A stretch of DNA of 5,351 nucleotides. Source: Burkholderiaceae bacterium. Lineage in GTDB: Bacteria > Pseudomonadota > Gammaproteobacteria > Burkholderiales > Burkholderiaceae. This document shows positions 1 through 5,351 of the stretch, one piece after another (within the stretch, counting starts at the first letter, position 1; the number at the start of each line of letters is the position of its first letter). Location of the stretch: assembly GCA_025458735.1 (NCBI GenBank), contig JALORV010000113.1, positions 1 to 5,351 on the forward strand. The letters are read 5' to 3'. A program made the position numbers and the translations under genes. The notes under the pieces are model-generated. The model was given only the letters and a program-made list of their open reading frames with translations. It was not told where the DNA came from and ran no database searches.

Positions 1-973
1 GCCGTTCGAACTCCTCTGTCCCCTTCTTCAACCAGGCGGGAGCACGGGGTGCGTCGGGCGACCACATCTCTTCGACTTGATGGCCGGAGTTGTCTCTGCT
101 GCGGATCAGGTGGTCAAAGGGAAACGGTCCGTCGCAGGAAACAATCTGCAGGACAAGGTGCCGAACGGGGCCGTTTGGGTTGGACCGAAGGGCCAGTGCG
201 TGGCATTTCAACGTGCTGGCGCCCCGAAACGGTAGGCAAGTATCGGGGAAGCGGGACTCGCCCACACCTGGCATCTGCAGGGTGCGATAGATCATTCTTG
301 CCCCTTCGGCCGCCTGGTCGTCCATCAGGATCCTGGCGATGGTTGGAGCGTCGGCATTCGGAACCTTCATGCGCAGTCGCACCCCCGCGATGCGCTTTTC
401 CCGGTCAAAGAAAGATTTCGGATTGAGCAGCCACTGAGCGTTGTCGGCGAAGAAACCGCCTGCAAACAGTGCTCGCGCCATCACTGAGCTGGTTGCGTAA
501 TAAAAGCGGATGACTTCTGCCGCCGGAATCAGCACTGCGTAAGGATCGGCTCCCTTCGCAAGTGCGATGCATGACGATCTGGCATGGATGTGCGACCCCA
601 GTTGAAACTGGGCGCGCGGGATCACAAATTGGTCGCCTTCCTTTGCGCCGGTGAGAATCGAACCCGCCGACGTCGTGTCGATTTTCAGATTGACGAGGGG
701 CAGGCGAGTCGAACAGCGCGACTTCATCTGGCCGGCCTGCCATCGCGATCCGATGAGCAGAAACGGCAGCTGCCCGACGCCAATGCGGCAATCGTGCGAA
801 GGCGGCTGTAGGTGAGGTGCGGATCCGGCGACTACAGGGCGGAAGTGAACGAGTATCCGAGGTTCGCTTGGGACCTCTGGGTTCCTGACTACTGGTCCGA
901 ACCAGCGCAGCTCCCAGACGCCAGCGCCGAGGCCTTCAATCTCCTTGACGGGAGGGACGCGGAGAGTGGGCAC
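1..973 (-). CDS. TnsE-like protein of a putative Tn7-type element, N-terminal 324 residues (runs off left edge)
   Basis: Seen: an uninterrupted frame from GTG (971-973) to the window edge, closed upstream by TAG (977-979). No ATG, GTG or TTG follows until an ATG at residue 83, so GTG is the best start, although no clear Shine-Dalgarno is present. Residues 40-50 form a hydrophobic strand (ILVHFRPVV); then come LPFLLIGSRW (69-78), IPAAEVIRFYYATSS (149-163), VRLRMKVP (198-205), a helical stretch (210-232) and a region with PFPF (283-286) and RDN (293-295). Known: Tn7 TnsE (about 538 residues) steers transposition to replicating or conjugating DNA. Inferred: the order of these blocks parallels the TnsE N-terminal half (its IPQLELARSLF and ILPSS... 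blocks), so a remote TnsE-family protein is my best guess; an unrelated island protein remains possible. Codon use (TTT, ATT, TAT, AAA) differs from the neighbours. No membrane segment or signal peptide is evident. Confidence 0.6.
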   Translation of the reverse strand, partial: MPTLRVPPVKEIEGLGAGVWELRWFGPVVRNPEVPSEPRILVHFRPVVAGSAPHLQPPSHDCRIGVGQLPFLLIGSRWQAGQMKSRCSTRLPLVNLKIDTTSAGSILTGAKEGDQFVIPRAQFQLGSHIHARSSCIALAKGADPYAVLIPAAEVIRFYYATSSVMARALFAGGFFADNAQWLLNPKSFFDREKRIAGVRLRMKVPNADAPTIARILMDDQAAEGARMIYRTLQMPGVGESRFPDTCLPFRGASTLKCHALALRSNPNGPVRHLVLQIVSCDGPFPFDHLIRSRDNSGHQVEEMWSPDAPRAPAWLKKGTEEFER

Positions 974-994
974 AGGCTACCGAAGGTCCAATCC

Positions 995-1031
995 AGTCGC
1001 CAATAGCGGTGCTTAGTCGCCTTTAGCGGTG
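995..1031. repeat. Two 17-bp direct repeats with 20-bp period, candidate transposase (TnsB-like) binding sites
   Basis: Copy 1 is AGTCGCCAATAGCGGTG (995-1011) and copy 2 is AGTCGCCTTTAGCGGTG (1015-1031): 15 of 17 bases match and the copies begin exactly 20 bp apart, about two helical turns. The lipA stop codon (1013-1015) lies in the spacer and at the edge of copy 2. The spacing and place next to a possible element tip at 1040 resemble the TnsB-site arrays of Tn7-type ends. Tyrosine-recombinase core or arm sites are an alternative. Confidence 0.65.
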
Positions 1032-2017
1032 GATGTGTCAACCAGTCCGGAGGCGTGCGCCTGCTGGTCCGCGTGATAGCTCGAGCGCACCATCGCTCCG
1101 CAGGCGGCATGCGAAAAGCCCATTTTCCGGGCTTCGGCATCGAACATCGTGAACACGTCCGGGTGCACGTAGCGCCGCACCGGCAGATGGTGCGTGGTGG
1201 GCGCGAGGTACTGGCCGATGGTCAGCATGTCCACATCGTGCGCGCGCAGGTCGCGCATCACCTGCAGGATCTCGTCGTCGGTCTCGCCGAGGCCGACCAT
1301 CAGGCCGCTCTTGGTCGGCACCCCGGGCACGCGCCGCTTGAACTCCTGCAGCAGCTTGAGCGAGTGCAGGTAGTCCGAACCCGGGCGCGACTCGCGGTAC
1401 AGGCGCGGCACGGTCTCGAGGTTGTGGTTCATCACATCGGGCGGGGCGGCCTCGAGGATGCCGAGCGCGCGCTCCAGCCGGCCGCGGAAGTCGGGCACCA
1501 GCACCTCGATCTTCGTCGCGGGTGAGAGTTCGCGCGTGGCGCGGATGCAGTCGACGAAGTGCTGCGCGCCACCGTCCTTCAGGTCGTCGCGGTCGACCGA
1601 GGTGATGACGACGTAATTGAGCTTCAGCGCCGCGATCGTCTTCGCGAGGTTGAGCGGCTCGTCGGCGTCGAGCGGGTCGGGGCGGCCGTGGCCGACGTCG
1701 CAGAACGGACAGCGCCGCGTGCACTTGTCGCCCATGATCATGAAGGTCGCGGTGCCCTTGCCGAAGCACTCGCCGATGTTCGGGCAGGTCGCTTCCTCGC
1801 ACACCGTGTGCAGACGGTGTTCGCGCAAAATGGCCTTGATCTCGTAGAAGCGCGTGGCCGGCGAGCCGGCCTTGACGCGGATCCACTCGGGCTTCTTCAA
1901 TGCCTCGGCCGCCGGCACCGGCTTGATGTCGAACTTCTTGAACACCTTGCCGGTCTTGCCCTCACCCTTGAGCTTGGGGCCGGACGCGCGCGGCACGGGA
2001 GGCGCTTCAGTGGACAT
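1013..2017 (-). CDS. lipA: Lipoyl synthase LipA
   Basis: Radical SAM enzyme that inserts two sulfur atoms at C6 and C8 of the octanoyl chain carried on lipoyl domains of 2-oxoacid dehydrogenases and GcvH; cytoplasmic. Seen: the auxiliary 4Fe-4S cluster motif C73-x4-C78-x5-C84 ([12 protein letters not shown]), the SAM cluster motif C99-x3-C103-x2-C106 (CTRRCPFC), VITSVDRDD (137-145), [11 protein letters not shown] (198-208), and the conserved RSSYHAD (311-317), whose serine is the unusual auxiliary-cluster ligand. All catalytic residues are present. I chose ATG 2017 (334 residues); a TTG 51 bp upstream would add a proline-rich stretch not expected in the family. The protein normally ends shortly after the [11 protein letters not shown] segment; here it continues with [10 protein letters not shown], encoded by the putative transposon end. 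It lies 72 bp after lipB and follows it in the pathway. Confidence 0.97.
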   Translation of the reverse strand: MSTEAPPVPRASGPKLKGEGKTGKVFKKFDIKPVPAAEALKKPEWIRVKAGSPATRFYEIKAILREHRLHTVCEEATCPNIGECFGKGTATFMIMGDKCTRRCPFCDVGHGRPDPLDADEPLNLAKTIAALKLNYVVITSVDRDDLKDGGAQHFVDCIRATRELSPATKIEVLVPDFRGRLERALGILEAAPPDVMNHNLETVPRLYRESRPGSDYLHSLKLLQEFKRRVPGVPTKSGLMVGLGETDDEILQVMRDLRAHDVDMLTIGQYLAPTTHHLPVRRYVHPDVFTMFDAEARKMGFSHAACGAMVRSSYHADQQAHASGLVDTSTAKGD

Positions 2018-2089
2018 GGCGGGGGCGACAGCCGCGATCTGCGGCAGCGGCGGATGACAGACCGGCAAGTGTAGCCAAGCGCCGCGCCT

Positions 2090-2728
2090 TCAAGCGGCCA
2101 GGTGACTCGTCAGGCGCTCGGCCAGACGGGCGGCCACGGCGTCCGGCTCGGCGCGGACACCGAGCACAGCAAGATCGACCGTCGGCAAGCCCGCGTACCC
2201 GCAGGGGTTGATCAATGCGAACGGCGCGAGATCCATCGCGACGTTCAGTGCCACGCCGTGATAGCTGCAGCCGCGCGTGACCTTTATGCCGAGCGCCGCG
2301 ATCTTGGCCAGCCCGGCGAACTCGCCACTCGCCGCGCTGCCTGGCCACGGCACATAGATGCCGGGCGCGCCGCGCACGCGGCGGCCGTCGACGTCGCAGG
2401 CGGCCAGCGTCTGCAGCACCGACTGCTCGATGCGGAACACCAGTTCCTTCACGAAGATGCCGCGGCGACGCAGGTCGACCAGCGGATAGGCCACCACCTG
2501 GCCGGGGCCGTGATAGGTGATCTGACCGCCGCGGTCGGTGGCGACTACCGGGATGTCGGTGGCGGCCAGCAGGTGCTCGCGCCGGCCCGCCTGCCCGAGC
2601 GTGAACACCGGCGGATGCTCGACCAGCCACAGCTCGTCCGGCGTGCCGGCATCGCGCCGGGCGGTGAACTCGCGCATCGCCTGCCAGGTCGGCAGGTAGT
2701 CCGACCGACCCAGCGTGCGCACGATCAT
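2090..2728 (-). CDS. lipB: Octanoyl-[ACP]:protein N-octanoyltransferase LipB
   Basis: Transfers the octanoyl group from acyl carrier protein to the target lysine of lipoyl domains, giving LipA its substrate. Seen: 212 residues, near the family's usual length, with [12 protein letters not shown] (66-77), the lysine-containing [10 protein letters not shown] block (K142), [12 protein letters not shown] (152-163) and INPCGYAG (173-180). K142 and C176 are 34 residues apart, the same spacing as the Lys/Cys dyad of E. coli LipB (K135 and C169). The start is ATG 2726-2728, 30 bp after the DUF493 gene; only a weak purine stretch precedes it. The DUF493 (ybeD)-lipB-lipA grouping is common in Proteobacteria and supports the call. 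No anomalies are visible. Confidence 0.96.
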   Translation of the reverse strand: MIVRTLGRSDYLPTWQAMREFTARRDAGTPDELWLVEHPPVFTLGQAGRREHLLAATDIPVVATDRGGQITYHGPGQVVAYPLVDLRRRGIFVKELVFRIEQSVLQTLAACDVDGRRVRGAPGIYVPWPGSAASGEFAGLAKIAALGIKVTRGCSYHGVALNVAMDLAPFALINPCGYAGLPTVDLAVLGVRAEPDAVAARLAERLTSHLAA

Positions 2729-2758
2729 CGCGCTCTCACTCGTGCCGCGACCGCGTGC

Positions 2759-3052
2759 TCAGAGCACGATCTTGACCATCGGGTGGCTGGTCAGCGCGCG
2801 ATACAGCGCATCGAGCTGCTCGCGCGAGACCGCGCGCACCGTGGCGGTGACGGACAGGTAGTTGCTGTCGCGCGAAGTCCGCATCTCGAGCGTGGCCGGG
2901 TCGAAGTCGGGCGCGTGCTGCTGCACGATCGCGACCATCGCCTGCGCGAAGCCGTCGTCGCGCCGGCCCATGATCTTGATCGGAAAGTCGGTCGGGAACT
3001 CCAGCCCGCGGGCAGCCGTCCGTGGGGCGTCTTCGTCGTCGTGATCGCTCAT
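2759..3052 (-). CDS. ybeD: DUF493/YbeD family protein (UPF0250)
   Basis: A 97-residue cytoplasmic protein of the YbeD (DUF493) family, whose biochemical role is not established; the fold resembles small ACT-like regulatory domains. Seen: an acidic, probably disordered N-terminus (MSDHDDED), then the family core from FPTDFPIKIMGR (19-30), QQHAPDFDP, a SRDSNYLSVTATVRA strand, and a short helix ending in LYRALTSHPMVKIVL. The length suits the family, which is usually about 85-100 residues. An AGGA lies 10 bases before the ATG. It is 24 bp downstream of the aminotransferase gene and 30 bp upstream of lipB. Its place beside lipB matches the E. coli dacA-ybeD-lipB arrangement, so a link to lipoate or envelope metabolism is only suggested by neighbourhood. 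Confidence 0.93.
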   Translation of the reverse strand: MSDHDDEDAPRTAARGLEFPTDFPIKIMGRRDDGFAQAMVAIVQQHAPDFDPATLEMRTSRDSNYLSVTATVRAVSREQLDALYRALTSHPMVKIVL

Positions 3053-3076
3053 CGTCGGAAGGTCCTGCGGCAGCGC

Positions 3077-3997
3077 TCAGGCGGCACGCGCGCCCGGGTG
3101 ACGCTGCGCACGGCGCTCGCGCCAGCGCAGTGCCTCGATGCGTTTGGCGGCGCCGAACCACGCGCGCATCTGCTGGAACAGCGGCCCCGGCCGGCCGTCG
3201 CCGACCGGCTGCCCGTCGAGCAGCGTGATCGGCAGTACTTCGCGTCCGGACGAGCTCAGCCACAGCTCGTCGGCACTGCGCAGCTCAGCCTCGGACACCG
3301 GCCGCAGCTCCAGTGGCAGGCCGTGCTCCTGCGCGAGGTCGAAACTGGCGTCGCAGGTGATGCCGGGCAGGATCTGGCGTGACGGGCGTGGCGCCAGCAG
3401 GCGGCCATCACGCACCACCATCACGTTGGCGCTCGATGCCTCGGTCAGGAAACCGTCGCGCAGCATCACCGTCTCGAAGGCGCCGTGCTCGACCGCGTGC
3501 TGCTTCATCAGCACGTTGCCCAGCAGCGAGATGCTCTTGATGTCGCAATGCAGCCAGCGCTCGTCGGCGTGCGTCACCACGGCCACGCCGCGCTCGATCT
3601 GCTCGGCCGCGATCGGCGCCCACGGGCCGCTGCAGATGAACACGGTCGGCGCCACCCCCGCCGGAAACGCGTGTTCGCGCCGCGCCACGCCGCGCGTCAC
3701 CTGGAAGTACACCGACTGGCGCGGCCATGGGTGCCGCTCCACGATCTCGTCGATCAGGTCGAGCCAGCGTTCGGTCGCATAAGGGTTGGCGAGCCCGATG
3801 CCGTCGCAGCTGCGTTGCAGCCGTTCGCAGTGCTCGCGCGCCCGAAACGGCGCGCGGATGCCGTCGACGGTATCGACCGGCACCAGTTCGTAGACGCCGT
3901 CGCCGAAGATGAAGCCGCGATCGAGCACCGGCACCGTGGCCTGCGCCAGCGGCCGCCACTCGCCGTTCAGATAGCACGTGGCCTCGCTCCACTCCAT
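3077..3997 (-). CDS. dat: D-amino-acid aminotransferase (class IV PLP enzyme)
   Basis: PLP-dependent enzyme that transfers the amino group between D-amino acids and 2-oxo acids, typically D-alanine + 2-oxoglutarate to pyruvate + D-glutamate. Seen: 306 residues with DRGFIFGDGVYE (26-37), YFQVTRGVA (97-105), the catalytic lysine in CDIKSISLLGNVL (K154), the PLP-binding TEASSANV (E186), and SRQILPGIT (206-214). These fit D-alanine aminotransferase better than branched-chain aminotransferase or aminodeoxychorismate lyase, but substrate cannot be fixed from sequence alone. The ATG at 3995-3997 is supported by a GGAGG 8 bases upstream and overlaps the dacA stop by one base (TGATG), suggesting translational coupling. 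Placed after a carboxypeptidase that frees D-Ala, it probably recycles D-Ala. The basic C-terminal tail (286-306) is longer than usual. Confidence 0.9.
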   Translation of the reverse strand: MEWSEATCYLNGEWRPLAQATVPVLDRGFIFGDGVYELVPVDTVDGIRAPFRAREHCERLQRSCDGIGLANPYATERWLDLIDEIVERHPWPRQSVYFQVTRGVARREHAFPAGVAPTVFICSGPWAPIAAEQIERGVAVVTHADERWLHCDIKSISLLGNVLMKQHAVEHGAFETVMLRDGFLTEASSANVMVVRDGRLLAPRPSRQILPGITCDASFDLAQEHGLPLELRPVSEAELRSADELWLSSSGREVLPITLLDGQPVGDGRPGPLFQQMRAWFGAAKRIEALRWRERRAQRHPGARAA

Positions 3998-5046
3998 CAC
4001 TCGCGCCTCCGCCACCATAATCTGACGGCATCGTACGCGCGCCCGAGCAGGCCTGCAGGGGCCACCGGCTCGAGCGCAACGATCGGGGCATCCGTCAGCG
4101 TCCGGCCGTCGGCCGTCACCTTCAGGCGGCCGACGGTCTCGCCGCGCGCCAGCGGCGCCAGCATCGGATCGGGCCGCTCGATCGCCGTGCGCAGGCCGCC
4201 GGCGCCCAGCCGCTGCAGCTGCTCCACCGGCAGGGTGACGTAGACGTCGCGCTCCGGACCGAGCGGGACCATCGAGCGATCGCCCTTCCACACTTCGGCA
4301 CGGGTCAGCGTTGCGCCGCCACGCAGCAGCAGCACGGTCTCGTGCTCGGCGAAACCGTAGTTGAGCAGCCGCAGGGCCTCCTGCGCGCGCAATGCGTCGC
4401 TGGGGGCACCGAGCACGACGGCGATGAGTCGCCGCTGGAAGGCCCGGTCGCCGCTGCCGCGCGGCCGCGACGCGCTGGCCACCAGCGACCAGCCGGCTGC
4501 CGAGTGGTGGCCGGTCTTCATGCCGTCGACGCCGGGATCGCTCCACAGCAGCCGGTTGCGGTTGGCCTGCGTGACGCCGTTGTAGCTGACCTCGCGCTCC
4601 GCGAACAGCGCGCGGTGCTGCGGGAAGTCCGTGCCCAGGCGCAGCCCGCTGGTGTGTTCCGCCAGTGCGACCGCCGCATCGTTGGCCGACGCCACCAGCA
4701 TGCCCTGCAGCAGCTCGCGCACCGTCACGGGCCGGCCGGGCTCGATGTACATGCGCGCGCCGTCGCGGCCCGGCGCGGCGAACGCAGCCGGCGAGACTTT
4801 CACGGTGTCGGAGAGCGTGATGCGGCCTTCGGCCAGCCCGATGAACACGACGTAGGCCGTCATCAGCTTGGTGAGCGAGGCCGGTTCCAGCCGCTGGGCC
4901 GGTTCGTGCGCTGCCAGTGTCGCGCCGCTGGCAGCGTCGACCAGCAGCCAGGCGCGCGCCGATAACGCCGGCGGTGGCGCGGCCGCGGCGGCACCGGACA
5001 GCAGCAAGGCACAGGCGCCGGCGAGAAATCGAAGCAGCGGATTCAA
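3997..5046 (-). CDS. dacA: D-alanyl-D-alanine carboxypeptidase (PBP5/6 family) with shortened catalytic domain
   Basis: Periplasmic low-molecular-weight penicillin-binding protein that trims the terminal D-Ala from peptidoglycan pentapeptides. Seen: signal peptide (residues 1 to about 23, hydrophobic core FLAGACALLLSGAAAAA), SxxK motif SLTK (57-60), SxN motif SAN (120-122), KTG (177-179) in VDGMKTGHHSAAGWSL, a PBP5 C-terminal domain (about 228-325), and an amphipathic basic tail (AYDAVRLWWRRR) of the kind that anchors PBP5 to the membrane. Odd: SxN to KTG is 57 residues, against 103 in E. coli PBP5; the usual GM-x-NT-x-F-x-N-x-x-GLPDPGHYST segment is missing between AEHTSG and DFPQ, in frame. 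Activity may be altered. The start is TTG (5044-5046), the only in-frame start giving this signal peptide; no good Shine-Dalgarno is seen and a 23-bp duplication spans it. Confidence 0.9.
   Translation of the reverse strand: MNPLLRFLAGACALLLSGAAAAAPPPALSARAWLLVDAASGATLAAHEPAQRLEPASLTKLMTAYVVFIGLAEGRITLSDTVKVSPAAFAAPGRDGARMYIEPGRPVTVRELLQGMLVASANDAAVALAEHTSGLRLGTDFPQHRALFAEREVSYNGVTQANRNRLLWSDPGVDGMKTGHHSAAGWSLVASASRPRGSGDRAFQRRLIAVVLGAPSDALRAQEALRLLNYGFAEHETVLLLRGGATLTRAEVWKGDRSMVPLGPERDVYVTLPVEQLQRLGAGGLRTAIERPDPMLAPLARGETVGRLKVTADGRTLTDAPIVALEPVAPAGLLGRAYDAVRLWWRRRE
4002..4010 (-). promoter_or_regulatory. Ribosome binding site of the aminotransferase gene
   Basis: On the minus strand a GGCGGAGGCG stretch contains GGAGG with 8 bases before the ATG at 3997. 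It lies inside the last codons of dacA. It decides between this ATG and an in-frame ATG seven codons further upstream, which would lack such a site. Confidence 0.7.
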
Positions 5047-5088
5047 TGCAGGCAGGGACGCAGCATCAATGCAGGCAGGGACGCAGCA
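5043..5088. repeat. Perfect 23-bp tandem duplication across the dacA start
   Basis: Two abutting identical 23-bp units, 5043-5065 and 5066-5088. On the minus strand each unit contains CCCTGCCTGCATTGA, so the dacA TTG occurs twice, but 23 is not a multiple of three and only the downstream copy is in frame. The junction creates an ATG that opens a seven-codon frame (MLRPCLH) whose TGA overlaps the TTG start. Confidence 0.95.
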
Positions 5089-5130
5089 GGGGCAGGCGTC
5101 GGCAGAAGGTCGACCGTACGATAGCGCGGC

Positions 5131-5150
5131 GGCGCCGAAGTTCCGGCGCC
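5131..5150. other. Intergenic hairpin
   Basis: GGCGCCG and CGGCGCC form a perfect 7-bp GC-only stem around a 6-base loop, about 42 bp after the stop of the upstream gene and 85 bp before the dacA start. No T-run follows on either strand, so it is not a typical Rho-independent terminator. It may be an mRNA-stabilising structure or chance in GC-rich DNA. Confidence 0.4.
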
Positions 5151-5191
5151 CGGATCGGGACGCCGTACGCGCCGAATGGCTGCGCGGCGGC

Positions 5192-5351
5192 TCAGCGCCG
5201 GCGCAGCGCGCGCAGATAGTCGGCGGCGGCGGGCGCGCCGAGGGCGGCGGTCACGAAGCGCTCGGCTTCGCGCACGCGCTCGCGGAAGTCCTCGATCGTG
5301 CGGCAGTTCTCGATGCGGATCGCCAGGCCTTCCGCTTCCGGTCCGAGCCGG
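5192..5351 (-). CDS. Unrecognised protein, C-terminal 52 residues (runs off right edge)
   Basis: Seen: an open minus-strand frame entering from the right edge and ending at TGA (5192-5194). The visible part is mostly helical and charged, with IRIENCRTIEDFRERV followed by REAERFVTAALGAP and a basic end (DYLRALRRR). I do not recognise the family. Strong third-position G/C codons and the natural end before a 145-bp gap support real coding. No membrane segment is visible in this part. It is in the same orientation as dacA, so it could be the preceding gene of the same or of a separate unit. Confidence 0.6.
   Translation of the reverse strand, partial: RLGPEAEGLAIRIENCRTIEDFRERVREAERFVTAALGAPAAADYLRALRRR

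Larger units (their letters stand above)
1..1040. mobile_element. Terminal part of a putative Tn7/Mu-type transposon or island inserted at the lipA 3' end
   Basis: Inferred from four things seen together: lower G+C than the rest of the window, a transposon-associated-looking gene filling the region, two 20-bp-spaced direct repeats at the boundary, and lipA carrying extra residues exactly there. Read inward from lipA on the minus strand, the proposed tip begins TGACACATCC (1040 down to 1031), followed directly by the two repeat units. Tn7-, Mu- and Tn402-type elements start with TG (mostly TGT) and carry transposase-binding repeats of about 20 bp near the tip. The exact boundary is uncertain by a few bases, and the other end is outside the window. 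No transposase gene is visible here. Confidence 0.5.

Noticed and set aside
49..426. Plus-strand 125-residue frame
   Set aside because: Antisense to the edge-crossing gene, with low-complexity Arg/Gly/Ser composition typical of a shadow frame.
405..791. Minus-strand 128-residue frame in the left region
   Set aside because: It lies entirely inside the longer minus-strand frame from 973 to the edge, in another phase; its residue pattern is arginine/serine rich and not protein-like, whereas the longer frame has coherent strands and motifs.
827..833. Third copy of the end repeat (GGCGACT, inverted)
   Set aside because: Only 7 bases match, it is far from the other two units and it lies inside the coding frame; chance is sufficient.
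2018..2068. TTG start for lipA at 2068
   Set aside because: It would add 17 residues of no family similarity; ATG 2017 gives a normal LipA N-terminus.
2102..3382. Long plus-strand frame (426 residues)
   Set aside because: Antisense to lipB, ybeD and dat, which have clear family motifs; long open shadows are expected at about 70% G+C.
3077..4546. Longer form of the aminotransferase frame starting at 4546
   Set aside because: The extra N-terminal 183 residues are Arg/Ala-rich and read through dacA in another phase; the ATG at 3997 has a good Shine-Dalgarno and starts the family homology.
5131..5150. Rho-independent terminator between the right-edge gene and dacA
   Set aside because: The stem is strong but no T-run follows it on either strand, so I list only a hairpin.
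5047..5191. Promoter for the dacA cluster
   Set aside because: No pair of -35/-10-like hexamers with suitable spacing stood out on the minus strand.

Overview
The window looks like a GC-rich betaproteobacterial chromosome (Burkholderiales/Rhodocyclales-like, inferred from protein style and from the gene order dacA - dat - DUF493 - lipB - lipA). All supported genes are on the minus strand and are read from right to left.

Right and middle part (about 1040-5351): the C-terminal end of an unrecognised gene (5192-5351), a 145-bp gap with a hairpin and an exact 23-bp tandem duplication, then a compact cluster. The cluster holds dacA (D-Ala-D-Ala carboxypeptidase family, with a catalytic domain about 46 residues short), a D-amino-acid aminotransferase overlapping it by one base, a DUF493/YbeD-family protein, lipB (octanoyltransferase) and lipA (lipoyl synthase). 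DacA releases D-Ala and the aminotransferase can convert it to pyruvate/D-Glu. LipB and LipA perform the two steps of de novo protein lipoylation. Gaps of -1, 24, 30 and 72 bp suggest one transcription unit.

Left part (1 to about 1040): base composition changes (about 60% G+C in hand-counted lines against 70-80% in lipA lines). One open frame fills it: it starts at GTG 973 and runs off the left edge (324 residues seen). Its domain order and several motifs recall the N-terminal part of Tn7 TnsE, a transposition targeting protein; this is remembered resemblance, not a search result. Between this gene and lipA lie two near-identical 17-bp repeats, exactly 20 bp apart, next to a 5'-TG...CA-3' type end at about 1040. 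This looks like the transposase-binding end of a Tn7/Mu-type transposon. The last 8 or so codons of lipA and its stop codon lie inside this end, so the element appears to have inserted exactly at the 3' end of lipA and to supply its last residues. This possible Tn7-like element in a lipA attachment site is the main point of interest in the window.
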